This document shows positions 28,179 to 40,252 of a stretch of 64,000 nucleotides of DNA, one piece after another; the stretch's first letter is position 1, and the number at the start of each line of letters is the position of its first letter. The notes below the pieces were generated by a model, which was not told the origin of the DNA, made no database searches, and worked only from the letters and a program-made list of their open reading frames with translations. Both the position numbers and the translations under genes were made by a program. Origin of the DNA: Perkinsus olseni (taxonomy: Eukaryota; Perkinsozoa; Perkinsida); assembly GCA_013115125.1 (NCBI GenBank), contig JABANN010000075.1:16320-80319 (forward strand). Direction: 5' to 3'.

Positions 28179-30770
28179 CTACCTGAAACATGAATTTGGT
28201 TCGGAAACACATGCCCCCTTGGCGCTCGAGCCTTCATCCCCGTCGGTCCATCCCTCTCCTCTAGCCGTCGCTCGACGCAGGAAGTCGAGCTTGTCGGCAG
28301 CTGTCCTCCAGTTCTTACTCGACAAGGGTATCACTCTCGGCCATCCCGCTCTAGTCTTCAATGCATGTATTCTTAGTCTGGTATAATTGCTTAGTCCCCC
28401 ATCCATTGCGAAGTCGGGGCCACTCAGACAGAGATACCTAAAGGTAAAACTGGGAGCCTTATCGAGGACTTGACACGGTGATACACAGTAGCTAGATCAG
28501 CATCGGCATCGACAACATCGGCTACGAATGGCCCCTCTCTGCAGCCAACCCGACGTTGACCATCATCGGTGGGACCTCCCAGAACATTCAATATATCATG
28601 GGCATGTGGCGACCCATGAGGCGCCGTCTGCCGGGTGGACGTAGAGCCTGAGGCGGCATAACTCAGGTCAGGTCTACGACTCCCGCCGGTTGGGGGTGCT
28701 ACGTGTTTCCTCGATATTGAGCATGTACTTGATGACAGATAGCTGATGAGGGTCTTCATCTCGGAGATCCATTGGTAAGCCATCCAGATCATCGCATAGT
28801 GCCTGCGTCCATACGCAGGAGGATGACTCACACTTTTATCTTCGACACACCTGAGCTTCTGTTCGGGTAACAGGCCGTCGTAATAGCAGACGAGAATATA
28901 TCATAGACACTGCAATGCGAGGAGGTATGGTCCCTCTACCGAGCCTTCTGCAAAGCTCATCATACCGATCCTGCCCCATGGATCCCGAACACCGGACTTA
29001 TTACAACCGAATGTCACTACTACTTCTAGTGAGGCGATGAGCTCACTACATCGGTCCGAGAAGGATGGCGGCAACAGCCTCAGAGATCGCATAACCACTG
29101 CAATCTCTCTAGTGTCCAGGACTGATGATATCCTATCCTGGAGCAGTCGGGCAACCATTCGCTCCGACGTAAGCCTGATCGGAGCGGTGCCGGTCTTACT
29201 GACCACTGCGCTGAGCGACTACATGAGGATGTTCTTATAATCGATGTCGATAACATAGCCCCGCTCCGCCAGATCCCCACAAGCTGCTAACCAGTCACAT
29301 ACTTCCGTACTACTCGCCGACGCCCTTCTAAAAGCCGATAGTGGCGGGCTAGCCTTCAGGCGAGCCATGGCCGCACAAACCCGACCTGCAAAGTAGGTGA
29401 TAGTGTATTATGGTGTAGAGGCAGGCGGCACCCGGCATTGGGACATCATCCCAGTCAACAGCATTGAGCATCTCTCCCAGGAAGGCTCTCTGGCCCACCC
29501 ACTGGAGGTCAAGTATGGCCACAGATATGGTTAGGTCGCAAAGAGAAGGAAGGGATAGCTGCCCAAGGCTGGCTGACGTAGTACTACGACCAGCAGCTGA
29601 TAGTACAAACATCTGATCGGTGATTCACATATTCTTCAATACAGATCTATGCCCTTGATCTATAGCTATTACCTTTCCCATTTGATGCTCCAAGGCCTCA
29701 TGAAGGTTCGGGTGTACTTGTTCAAATCTACCATATACAAACGCTACACGGCATAACTGCTCAGCGTCCAGCTGTCCAATCTTAGATGATAGTACGTCTG
29801 ATGTGGAGATGTCAGCCCAACTAGCCACAGGTTCAACCCAACTACCTGATGCTCTCAATAGTAGGAGATCATGCCTCATGCGCAGACGGGCGAATGCTAC
29901 CAAAGCTTCTACCAATACCCCCACAGTGAGGGTATGGATGATACCGCTGAGGTGAACTCCGAGCCTGCCAACGATTCTACACGGCATCGGGAGGATGTAT
30001 CACACTTACCGATCGAAGAAGGCAATATCGGTTATACCGGCATCTGCAAATGTAGTGGCAAGACGTACCAGATCCTGTCCAGTAGCAAGGCTCAATTTCA
30101 TGGATACTGTTCGAGAGACCAGTACAAAGAGCGGGACCTGATCGCAAGTAGCGAGACATGTAGCACGGCGAACTCGAAGGTGTAATGTTAATACCCCACC
30201 CTCCACCATATCTGCCCGCACTAGTTGTTTGGCCAGATCCACCACTTCTTCAAGGCGCAGTTCGCGTATAGTCCTGTTGAGTCTGGCTGTCAACAATACC
30301 AAGGCGGAGCTCGTTAGAAGACCGAGGTTCCCCAAGCCCTGATAAGGGGCACGAATGAGTCCTAAAGCTGATCGCGAGCATCCAACTTCGCAATCACCAT
30401 GATCATCCTATAACAATCCTTGCCATCTAGCTGATCGGTATTTTCAACTATGGTCTGTGCCAGCACCGCCAGAACTTCTTGCGTCAATGGGCTCATGTGA
30501 ACTTGTAACTGGCGACAGCTCGTCCGAACATGAGCTTCCCGTCAGCCTACGACCCACTCCTTCAGCAGAGTTGCCGGTAGAGGTATGCATAACAGCAGCC
30601 CTCTCGACGTAATGGGACTGATTCTTGGGAGACAGTGCCGCCACTCGTTCTGCCTCGGACATAGGTTGGGAGTCGGCTCCAGCGCTCCCTTTAATGAGTC
30701 CCTTCCTGACTGCTAGTGTACTAGTACTTATCCTGCGTCGTAGAGCCGCGGTTGATGGGCAAAACATCAT
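28179..30770 (-). CDS. RAP-domain protein, probably mitochondrial
   Basis: RAP proteins act on organelle RNA and are expanded in apicomplexans and relatives. The N-terminus, MMFCPSTAALRRRISTSTLA, is rich in Arg/Ser/Thr with no acids, like a mitochondrial presequence. The middle consists of leucine-rich helical repeats, for example RELRLEEVVDLAKQLVRADM, LVRLATTFADAGI, IGQLDAEQLCRVAFVYGRFE and LSLPSLCDLTISVAILD. The C-terminal RAP-like domain reads PFVADVVDADADLATVYHR, then FAMDGGLSNYTRLRIHALK, RAGWPRVIPLSSKNW and KLDFLRRA. The frame ends at 28179, but a splice-donor-like gtagga overlaps the stop, so a short further exon is possible. RNA target unknown. It lies 130 bases upstream of NSUN2 on the same strand. 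Confidence 0.65.
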
Positions 30771-31145
30771 GCAATCTCGAATTAACTCAAACCATTAGAA
30801 GCTCAGCAGCAACATGGAGCCCATGATTTGGCGATTGCCTTCTCAAGCCGACACTCACGCGCACGCCCATGTTTTAATTTTGAAGTATGGTCTCGGCTGG
30901 GATGCGCACTGTGAGCTAACTGGTCATTACCATTACTTTTATGTTGTGTTTGTAGTGGTGTACTGCCAGTGGAACAGGGAGATGTATGTTGTGTAGGATG
31001 ATGAGCTTGTTGGAGGAGCACAGTGTTCCGAGCACTTAGTCTCTGGGGCAACCGTTGGTTGGAAAGCATCAAGTTACTGTCATCAGCTCCGCTTCTCCAT
31101 TGCCCGAGTGTCTGAATGAAGTTGCTTGTCCTTTTTCTTTTAAGT
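30771..31145. other. Divergent intergenic region
   Basis: Separates the RAP-domain gene (minus) from the glycosyltransferase-like gene (plus) and presumably holds both promoters. A minus-strand open frame crosses it (30803-31294), but it opposes a well-supported exon, and I treat it as a shadow. No repeat or RNA gene seen. Confidence 0.5.
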
Positions 31146-33068
31146 ATGGCTGGCAAGCATGGTCGTGGAAGTCCGCTTTTGTCGCGCATTTGCCTGCTGA
31201 TAGGCCCTGCCCTAGCCCTCGGCATCGTAAGGCCCCTTCGATGGACAGGTAGTATGGCAAGTCTTGGTAGAAGGCGATTCATGATCGTAGCCATAGCCAG
31301 ACTAGCTGGTCTGATGTACCGACTCTCCTATAGGTATCAGTATGGCGGTAGCAATGGCTGCCATGAGTCTCGTGGTGTTCTTGCTCTTCCGAAGGGATAT
31401 GAGATTCTCCATAGTCACCGCTATACTGCTCGCCAATCAAATAGCATTGGTAGTGAGCCTGCGGGACTACAAAATGAATAGTGCGTGGATACATAGTATG
31501 GACTCACAAGCAAGTAACAAGGCTCATCTAGCCTCTTTGGGCCCTAATAGACCAAGTATTGTAGGTGAAGGATTCCAACATGTCGAGTATAAGGCAGGAG
31601 ATGAGCTGCGCTCGGCGAGCTATCCCTATGTATCAGTCATAGTTTATGTACCGCGTACTTTGGAAGGGGGGAAGATACCTTCTAGCGACATATCTCGGAC
31701 AATTGACGAAGTCCTAGAGAACAGTTCTAAGAGTCTCATCGAAGAGGTTATCTTGTATGCCCCCGAGGATTTACCTGTCGATGGGGGGGTTGCTGGCACC
31801 AATTCTTATGTAAGGTTTGGCATAGTTCACATGCAAGTGCAGTTGATATTGTCTAACACATCAGGCTCGGTACTGTTCCTCGAAGGAGGTCCCAAAGTAT
31901 ATGGAATGCACGAGTGAACAGACAGATACAATAATCTTTGTAGGATCATATTTTTCCTGGCGGCGGCTAGACTCTTTTGCAGGTCCAAGCAGGTGTCGTT
32001 GATCTTCAGCGAGATTGGCTCAATGGCATCGCGCGGGAAGCATTGGTTAGGAAGAATAGCATTGCGATTCCTGTGGTTCACTATGGTGGAACTAATAGGT
32101 AGTGAGAGGCTATCATCGGGTGCCGACTCGCGTTGATGGCGCCGTCACAATGGCTCAGAGGTTCTCGATCCATTTCATTGTTGTAGGGTCCAGGGAGCAG
32201 TCAACAACAATTATCAGATAACAGCTCTCAACATTGAGAAGATGGACGAGGTACGATCTAGGTACCTACACCACCTGATGACGACGATCAATTTCTTCAG
32301 AGTCCAGTGATGCCCCAGTTAGCCGTCTTTGCCACTACCAAGTTTTGGCTCAATGAGATGGATATCAATCAAAGGCTACTGCGCGACCACCTCTCTCTAA
32401 GTCTGAGTATGAGAACCTGGCTATGCGGCGGGCAAGTAATGTGGAAGGCGATGGAGCGTAACTCATGGCATTTTGTTGCAATATCCCGTCCTCAGATTAT
32501 TGTATCTCGGTTATCGGAAGCGACTGTTGCATCAGGGTATCTAGTAACGTCGTCGCAGTTGAGGCAGCCATCAGTACCATTCAATGAGTGGCTTGCAGAG
32601 GATATTGCACAAGTGAACAGGAAGTGCCCGCATGATCTCAATTGGTTCATGTCTAAATTCCGTGACCCATTGGTTGCTGCCAACGCTATGGCCTATGAGA
32701 GTTTCATGCTCCAGAATTCTCAAGGATGTCTCGCACATCGGAATGGAGTATTCCGAGTAGAGTCTGAATGCAAACCAGATGATAAATCTCAAAGGTTCTA
32801 TTGGCAAGATAAAGCAAAGATGCTGAGGGCGTTGGGAGAGGACCGATGCTTGGATGCAGCTAGTGCTCAGCGGGAGGGTGCTCGGCCAGTGAGCTACTGG
32901 TGTATGCCCGGCAATGATAACCAACACTTTGAGCTCGACGGTCAACGTCTTATGTGGAACAGCTACTGTCTGGCTCCTACATCTAGCGGAGATGTGGAAT
33001 TCCAATTATGCAGGGATGATTCATACGGCAAGCCCATCGTCCCTCAGAACTGGGTAATACGGGCCTGA
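31146..33068 (+). CDS. GalNAc-transferase-like protein with R-type lectin domain
   Basis: Resembles polypeptide GalNAc-transferases, Golgi type II membrane enzymes that start mucin-type O-glycosylation. Exon 1, MAGKHGRGSPLLSRICLLIG, splices to ISMAVAMAAMSLVVFLLFRR, giving a membrane anchor. The GT-A part has YVSVIVYVPRTLEG, SKSLIEEVILYAPED, SGSVLFLEGG, VDLQRDWLNGIAREALV, SPVMPQLAVFATTKFWLNEM and LSLSMRTWLCGG, in the family order. The C-terminal beta-trefoil has DRCLDAASAQREGARPVSYW, the QxW-like repeats SQRFYW, NQHFEL and PQNWVI, and ends VIRA. The metal-binding D-x-H of the family is replaced by E-G-G, and the W-G-G-E-N motif is absent. It may therefore be inactive or use another sugar. The start is supported by the open splice; 31342 is an alternative. 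Confidence 0.68.
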
Positions 33069-33523
33069 CAAACGGTTCCTGGGAGTGTTAATCTTAATGT
33101 TATTGAATTTAGCCTGTCTCTTTCGGACGGACGCTGGTGCGGTTTCTCAGGTGGATGCCAACAAACGGTGGGAGAATGTGGACTCCCTCGGTGCCCCGGA
33201 GCTATTCCGGTGATGATATACTTTTGAATTACCGAAGATCATTACGCCAAGAGCCATTGGTTGTTGCGGAGAAAGTGTCCTTATCTTTTCGTTCCGCAGC
33301 CTTTGTGAGATACGTGCATCTGGGTAATACCTGTAGGCTCATCCTGTCCACTTCGAGCTAAGCCTCTCTTGTTGTTATTGCCTAGCGGAAGCGTTTCACT
33401 TCGTCAACAGATTTTCGGGCTTTTTTATGGTGTTGTGTGCTCAGTTGTTGTCACACGGGGTAGTAGTAGAGATGAAGATGCCCCTAGTAGCAGGCAGCTC
33501 TGCGTAGTAGCCCTATCGATTTC
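33069..33523. other. Intergenic gap, nothing recognised
   Basis: This lies between two plus-strand genes. There are T-rich stretches near 33360-33430, possibly a 3' untranslated region. Open frames here are short and have no recognised motif. Confidence 0.5.
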
Positions 33524-34926
33524 ATGGCCGCCTGCTTCGAGACCTTGTGCCGAGGAGAGGACGGGCTAGGGCAGCAGTCAGCGAGAGAGCTACACAGGGT
33601 GTAATATGGTGACGGCTACCATCATAATAGTTGGTAGTTAATCAGGTATGCTCCGGTAGATAATGACGAGCGAGAGCGATTGCACGCGGATAAACCGTGG
33701 AGATCTGATCCAGATTTTTTCAAGAAGGTAGAAGCTGCCATGAAGATGGTTTGGTGGAAAGGCTGGTTGCCGCTAGGCTCGAATTACTGCCAATGCTGTA
33801 GTGAAGATGGTTACTCATGTAGCTTCAGGTGGAGACATCGAAGTGATGGGACTTATGCAGGTAGTGGCTGTAACGGACATACCATTTATCCCCAGTCCTT
33901 GTGTGTCGTAGGGCCGTATTGTCGGACACGACTTCCTCATCACTGATGCTTTTCCCCTGCCTGTGGAAGGGACTGAAACACGGTGATGGCCCGACTGGCG
34001 TCGCCTTTTTCGCACTGCTATGCCAATCGTACTCCTTTTCAGAGTCAATGCTGGTGCTACAGCAAATGAGTTCATGATTAACTTCGTGGAAGCCAATGAG
34101 TCACAGATATCAAATGATAATGTGGTGGGGTGGTACCATAGCCACCCAGGGTACGGCTGCTGGTTATCGGGCATCGGTAGTAGCAAGCGAAGGTTATAGG
34201 AGCCTCTTCATCACATTACCCACCTCAGATGTAGAAACTCAACGTCTGTATCAGAGAGCGAATGAGCCGTTCGTCGCTGTTGTCATCGATCCAGTGAAGA
34301 CAACAGCCCAACGACGAGTCGAGATTGGTAATAGCTGCACGTCACTTCGTATAGAAGTGGCAATGTTTCAGGTGCGTTCCGAACGTACGAGAAAAGCTCT
34401 TCGGTCCCCAGCGGTACAGCAGCTGATGGCGCCGCTCGTGTCGTTGGCAATATACCCTTGGAAAAGGTTCAAGATTTTGGAGCGCATGCCAACAGTTATT
34501 ACTCCTTGGAGGTAATGTTTTCGCCTACACAGTATCCTTAGGTCGGGACTACAAGTTGTCTCAGGTAGAGTATCTCAAGTCCCCACTGGATAATCTTATC
34601 CTTTCGAAGCTGTCCAACTCCTCATGGGTTTCTCTGCTTTGTTCATCGCCTCTCTCAACGAATACTGACCATATGGGTTCGACTGATCAACAACTCCCGT
34701 ACGCAGCCAACGCATCGCGAATGCTCGTTTGGAGATGTTGTGCTGATCGAGGTATTTGCGGAAGTTGGTAGCCGATGCGGGAGCCAAGACAGCAGCCAGT
34801 CTTGAGGAGATCACAGCAGACAGGGGCCGTTGTGGAGGGGGCCAAGCTTCACCAAAGGAGGCGATGGTGGACGCGCAAGTTGACAATCCCACCGCCAGCA
34901 GTGGGCCTGAGGAGGATTTCGGGTAA
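33524..34926 (+). CDS. CSN5: COP9 signalosome subunit 5, JAMM deneddylase
   Basis: Zinc metalloprotease subunit of the COP9 signalosome; it removes NEDD8 from cullins and so resets SCF ligases. Exon 1, [20 protein letters not shown], splices in frame to [18 protein letters not shown]. Later exons give [11 protein letters not shown], then [54 protein letters not shown] and [16 protein letters not shown]. The active-site E (in IEVMG) and the complete H-S-H-P-x(7)-S-x-x-D motif are intact, so it should be catalytic. The last exon, [17 protein letters not shown], ends in an acidic tail with its stop at 34924-34926; the join before it near 34760 is uncertain. CSN4 is encoded about 10 kb downstream on the same strand. 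Confidence 0.92.
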
Positions 34927-35587
34927 TGCCGCTACTGGACCACATTGTTCGTGTAGTATAGTGATATCAGATCCACGGAGATGATATCACAGGCAGGGCC
35001 TCAGCAGGCGAGGCTCGGTGAGCGACGGTCGAAGAAGCATCGATCCTCACCTGGAGCTGTTGGGGGCCAGCCGCTTGGTGCCAGTAGAGGGGGCAGGGGG
35101 CGACATCAGAGAAGCATTGAGCTCCACGCTGGTAGTAGTGGCTGAGCTTGGTATTCATCTTCCTACATTGGAATAACTGTTCAGGTGGTCCCGGTGTCGA
35201 TCCCTCACCTATATGCCCATCATCGCAGCAATGTATAGGGTTAGGTCTCGCGGCACAGGACGGGGTAGTACGGTTGCCATCCTGGTATAGCCATATCACA
35301 AGTTCAATCCTTCCTCAGCTCTCCGCTAGCATCGAGCTCATGTCCTGTGTACTGGCGTCACAGAGAGCTCAACGTATGCTGTTCGCTGCCCCAGGCTGCC
35401 ACGGCCGTGGAACTGACGAAAATAACGTGGAAAGCAGCCATCAGTGATGTTTTCCACTTTTTAATGTGACGTTTCGCTGGGAACTTGTACTCGAGCTTAT
35501 TGGGACCATCACAGAGGGGACTGATAAACGCAGTTGAGGGTGGGGATATACTTCTGGAATGAAAAACATCAATTGTATACCAACTCG
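34927..35587. other. Intergenic gap with unconfirmed short frames
   Basis: A plus frame from about 34979 reads MISQAGPQQARLGERRSKKH, and a minus frame covers 34967-35299. Neither has a recognised motif or traced partner exon. No repeat or RNA gene seen. Confidence 0.45.
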
Positions 35588-36574
35588 ATGGGTAGGCTAT
35601 CGCCGTGTAGTGTCGGCCATGCCAATCATCATGCGACAGTTCATGTGAGCATCAGTCTTTTTGCCATGCACGATACCTCCCATCTGCTCCTATACGGGTC
35701 CTATGATCGGCCAAACAAACCTAATAATGCTTGCGGTCTGTGGTTCGTCGTGGTGGTCCTCGGCTTCATCCTCGTTGAATATGCTAGTTTTGTCGTCCTG
35801 TTGTGGGGCCCTCTCCTGCCATGGACCCCGGCCTTGCTAACACTATGCACCTTCCATGTGCTGGTGGCGATGACTCTATGGTCCCTCTATATGTCTGTCT
35901 CAACAGATCCCGGTGCGGTACCATTGTATTGGGGATTCCATATAGGAGAAGAGAATAAACGACGAAGGTACTGCAAGATGTGTAATGTATGGAAACCTGA
36001 GAGGACCCATCATTGTAGCATTTGCAACCGATGTAACCTGAACATGGACCATCATTGCCCATGGATAAACAACTGTGTTGGCTTCTACAACAGGAAGTTC
36101 TTCATGCAACTGTTATTCTACGTCTATGCTACTCTGGCAGTGTATATAGCTGCTGGGGCTTATCCCCTCTATCTGCATATCAGTGAGGTCATCATGGTTG
36201 ATATAAGGTTCTTAGATTCGGGTGATATAATCATTTCCATCACCTACGGCATTGCTGTTTTCTTCATCACTACTCTCACAAGTTTTGTGAAGTTCCATGT
36301 GGCTCTGGTCACTGAGAACAGCACCACGATTGAGAATCTCGAGAAAGAGAGCGGAGAGGCAGAATCGACCCAGCATGACCAGCATGCCCACAATCGTTCC
36401 AAGTACGATATGGGTTGTTGGAGGAGGAACGTGGAACAGGTGATGGGCTCCAGTACCCTATGGTGGTTTATACCGCGCCATAATGACGTATCAAGGCCTG
36501 TTGGAGACGGGGTGAATTGGATCAAGGCAGCAGACGTGAGCACTGAAATGACATCTTCGACGAAGCATCTGTGA
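35588..36574 (+). CDS. DHHC-type protein S-palmitoyltransferase
   Basis: Multi-pass membrane enzyme that attaches palmitate to cysteines. The ATG at 35588 begins MGRLSPCSVGHANHH; the ATG at residue 27 of that frame (MHDTSHLLLYGS) is an alternative. Two membrane spans (about FVVVVLGFILVEYASFVVLL and LLTLCTFHVLVAMTLW) precede a complete zinc-binding DHHC domain: YCKMCNVWKPERTHHC, CNRCNLNMDHHCPWINNCVG. Two more spans follow (about LFYVYATLAVYIAAGAY and IAVFFITTLTSF). After them are the TTxE-type motif TTIENLE and a hydrophilic tail. The DPG motif (STDPGAVP) is present. All active-site residues are intact. The frame is uninterrupted, which is unusual in this intron-rich window. Confidence 0.93.
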   Translation: MGRLSPCSVGHANHHATVHVSISLFAMHDTSHLLLYGSYDRPNKPNNACGLWFVVVVLGFILVEYASFVVLLWGPLLPWTPALLTLCTFHVLVAMTLWSLYMSVSTDPGAVPLYWGFHIGEENKRRRYCKMCNVWKPERTHHCSICNRCNLNMDHHCPWINNCVGFYNRKFFMQLLFYVYATLAVYIAAGAYPLYLHISEVIMVDIRFLDSGDIIISITYGIAVFFITTLTSFVKFHVALVTENSTTIENLEKESGEAESTQHDQHAHNRSKYDMGCWRRNVEQVMGSSTLWWFIPRHNDVSRPVGDGVNWIKAADVSTEMTSSTKHL

Positions 36575-36848
36575 CCACCACTATTCCATAGACTCTACCA
36601 GAGGGATTGCTGGTACTCTATCAGTGGAAGGATAGGCTTCGTCCATGGCCCACTCCAGTGTTGTTCTGAGATGCCTCCGTTGTACATGCATGCAGTGTTG
36701 TTAGACTAATATCGGCTATTACCATTTCTAGCGTTTTTGGCTCGTATTTGTGTTAGTGTGGGATAACTGGCATCTTGGCAGCAGAGCCTCGGACACGCTC
36801 GTGTATTTTCAACAGTACTCTCGAGATAGCTCCACCCCGCTGCGTGCA

Positions 36849-39800
36849 ATGTCCATTCTATTAACTCGGAGAAGTCGGACAGTAGAGCGGAGAAGCGTTC
36901 GCTGCTTTGCTCCTAGAAGGCAGAGCAAGAAGGACCTCTACAAACTGGAGTTCATGGATCACATCGAGACTGGAGTCAACCCAGCTCGGGTAAGTATCAG
37001 TATCAACAACCGGCTTTACAAGCAGAACAGGTGTTATCAAGGTAGATACCAATGCAATTCCTCTATCAAAAGGTGGAAGATCAGCCCCCGAAGGAATTAG
37101 CTTATACCATACACACAGCGGCTAGGCTTCGGGTCGCCAATAAAGAGCTGTAACCAATGCCACTCAGACGGTTGAGGTGTTGTTATTACAGCCTAGGTTC
37201 AACAAAGCTATTGCGGCAGCAGCTGATATGGCTCATGAAATGAAGCCTTCCTACACTGTGGGCATACTCTTTGGAACCCTATGGATAGCCAAACATTGGC
37301 CAACGAACACCAATGATGTGAGAGAGTGCGCACTGGATGCCGGTATCCAGGGGTGCTTCGGCAGGTGAAGGTTCTTTATACCTCTGTCATCCGTGATATA
37401 CACCGTCTTCAAGGCGTTGATATTGCATATCTACTGAAGGCAGCATCGGCCTTCAGTGAGGAGGTAATTATGTACTGTGTATGTAGTAAGGTAACTCCTC
37501 ATGGCAATCCCTTCAGTGCGGCACGTTATGTAAACCAGAGCTTCAGAAGCTCATCCAGATGGTTCCAGATACCATATCGACATCTAACGTTAGGTAGCCG
37601 GCGATTGGTTAATCTTGATCACTTTTGAGAGATCCTCGTGGCTGCTGATGCTGCACAGGTCGATCACGGAATGCATGGGAGCCATGGCTAAGTTGAAGAT
37701 GACGAGCCAAGCAGCACTAACTGCTATCAGTCGGTAGTCAATGCTACTACTACCACCACTGAACGATAAAGGGTATCGGACTTGTCCTCAGGCAGCTGAC
37801 TTATCAAATGGAGTCAGTGCGGGTGGTTGACATACCTACTATTTTCCGCTCGTAAGTGCGTGATGAGGTTACCTAGCCGCATACCTCGATGCAGACCTGT
37901 TACAGGTACGTCAATCTCCTACCACTCATGCCCCAACCCTTAGCCTCACCATCGCCCCACCAAGCGCTCCTCGAAGGTGGGTTTTCTATTCATCAACAAG
38001 AAGACTTGAGAGGGCGTCGATATTCTCTTTTAGCTGCGTGCTCTTCTCTGTGCGCCCGAATATCCCTCATGGAGGTCGAACAGATATCCATTACAGTAGC
38101 TGCTCTAGGGAAACTCTCCAAGTTTGACGACTGGTGGCGGCCATCGGGCACTGCGGTATTGCTAGCACGTTGCCATCACGATGGCAAATATTCTATCTTA
38201 GGTATGTGCCTTGGCAGCGGCTCTGGCGGAGCATCTCCCACTCCTGCAAGCGGAAATGATACCGAGCTTGATGCTCAATCTCGGCCTAGCTTCGGTATCG
38301 CAGCATCGATAAAACACGTGTCACCAATGTTACCAACTCAGGAAAATGCACCGGCCGAGGCGAGATCTGCAATCGATTCGTTGTTGAGACGGATGGCCAG
38401 TGCATCAGTTCGTGGTGTTCGGAACCAGACCGCTAGTGCCTTGGCGAGTAGGGCATACCCCTTCATGGTCTGGTGCTGTATCCTTAGCCTCAAAGAGGAT
38501 GGACTTAGACTATAACTAGATTTCTCTCCTGCAGGTACCATACACGCTGCGGAAAGTCTACGTGCATTGGAGCAGGACATGCCCAGTCTTCTCTCCCTCA
38601 CTAAAGTACATCTTCAACGTAAATTAACGACTACGACCATTGAGGTGTTATGCGGCTCTGGCTCACTTGTGGCTGCTCACTCCTCTCCGCGTTAGTCTCT
38701 GGCTGGTATACTTGGTAACATACCCTCCAATACAGTGAGAACATGTATTGCTGAACACCTAGTTCAACGCTTGGAGAGTAATCTCTGCAAAACTGACGAC
38801 TACGTCCGCATAGCAATAACTGCTGGAGTTGAGGGGAATCGCGAGGTGCGTGGGGAACTCGTGATACACCATCATGGGCATCATCATCATCATCATCATC
38901 ATCATCAACTCCATCTTTGTCCTGTGTCTTTCAATAGGACTCCGATGTAGGTATCTAGTCTGCTCATAGAGGCCGCTCTCTCAAAGCCCGACTTCCCATC
39001 TGGTGCATTGATTGCGATGAGAGATGCGCGTGGCGAGCCGCTGGAGGTAATAGCCTAATGCTCATGCGCCGCGCCTGCATCCAGCGACGCATCTACCTCA
39101 GGCAGCTGCGGTTCCAGATGTCTGCTTAATCGATGCCGTCATCGGGTACGGTCGTGCATCTTCAACCATCTGTGGTCTGATGCTGAGCCGAGTTCGTGAT
39201 GCTGACAGTGCCATCAGTTCCGACCGAACTTTGGACGCCTCCACTGATATAACTCTACCGTTGCCCTACCAAAGAGCAGCCGTTTACCTTATTCATCATC
39301 TACAGGGGCGGTGTAAAGCAGGTGATGACCTGGTGCAGACCCTCCTCCAAAGGATAAGGGTAGATATCCTCAACATAACAGAGCTCTCCCTACTGGTGAG
39401 CAGCATATCCACTCTCACCACGTCTCCAGCGTCTGCGTATCAGGCCCGATTTAGTCCATTGGCAGCATCGCATCCCGTGCTCATCCCACTGATGGCGAAG
39501 AGATGCTTGCAAGTCGTTGCGTCGCCAGAAGTTCTTTCTAATACCCCTCACGAAGGAGATGTTCATTCGGCCAAACTATTGTGCCGCGTGTTGTCCCTTC
39601 TATGCAAAGTTGATAGAGGAGACTCAGCAGCACTAGATTTTGGAAGTGAGCAGTAGCAAACTCCGACTCTCGGTGTCAAACACTCCCCTCCGGCTGCTGC
39701 TGCTTTTCCTATGAACCAAGGGTGGTTCACAAGGTGCGAGCGTGAGCAATAAATCTCGAGTGTATATCAACGTCGCTCGCAACAAACCACCTGGCAGTGC

Positions 39801-40252
39801 CAGGCTGGCACTGCCTCTCTCGCCTGACCACCTTACACACTACCCTCGCTAAATAATCCTTTGATGTATACCGTATTGTGATCGAGTGCCTGCTGCTGGT
39901 TTCCAGTCTTGGATTGGCTCTCTCCAAGTGTGGTCCGTGTCTCAGAACTCCGGAATCTCATTTGCCAAGTTGCTGTGCGGCACGCCACACATCTCTTCCC
40001 TTCGGACTTTGTCTCTTTGTGCGCATTGGTAGTGCAGTCTGGCTACCACAAGATACCAGAAGTACGCCTTTCACTCGGGGATGTAGGAAACATCGAGCCA
40101 GCGGCATGATCATCTAAAGCAGTTTGCTGCAGATCCTGGGACCGTGTGTATTGGTTAAGATGAGGGCATTGAAGTCTGCTGGTGCCAAGGAACGGTTAGC
40201 AGGACTCTGCCGTACAATGGGGTTTGAGGCCATCGATCTCTCCGAGAAGTAG
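36849..40252 (+). CDS. Putative mitochondrial helical-repeat protein (RAP/OPR-like)
   Basis: The N-terminus, MSILLTRRSRTVERRSVRCF, is Arg-rich and acid-free, like a mitochondrial presequence. It is followed by LEFMDHIETGVNPAR, then an intron of about 52 bases to VDTNAIPLSKGGRSAPEG. Later exons contain leucine-rich helical units, for example RDIHRLQGVDIAYLLKAASA, MEVEQISITVAALGKLSKF, ILNITELSLLVSSISTLT and LICQVAVRHATHLF, like the repeats that precede RAP domains. The last exon, KMRALKSAGAKERLAGLCRT, ends EAIDLSEK with the stop at 40250-40252. I did not find a clear RAP domain. Many inner joins are unresolved. A role in mitochondrial RNA handling is an inference from the repeat type and the presequence. 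Confidence 0.5.
38879..38905 (+). repeat. (CAT)9 microsatellite
   Basis: Nine perfect CAT units. They lie in what I take to be an intron of the helical-repeat gene, since translation would give a run of histidines out of keeping with the flanking exons. Confidence 0.9.

Noticed and set aside
30803-31294. 163-codon minus-strand open frame
   Set aside because: It opposes the first exons of the GalNAc-transferase-like gene, has low-complexity composition and no motif. Shadow frame.
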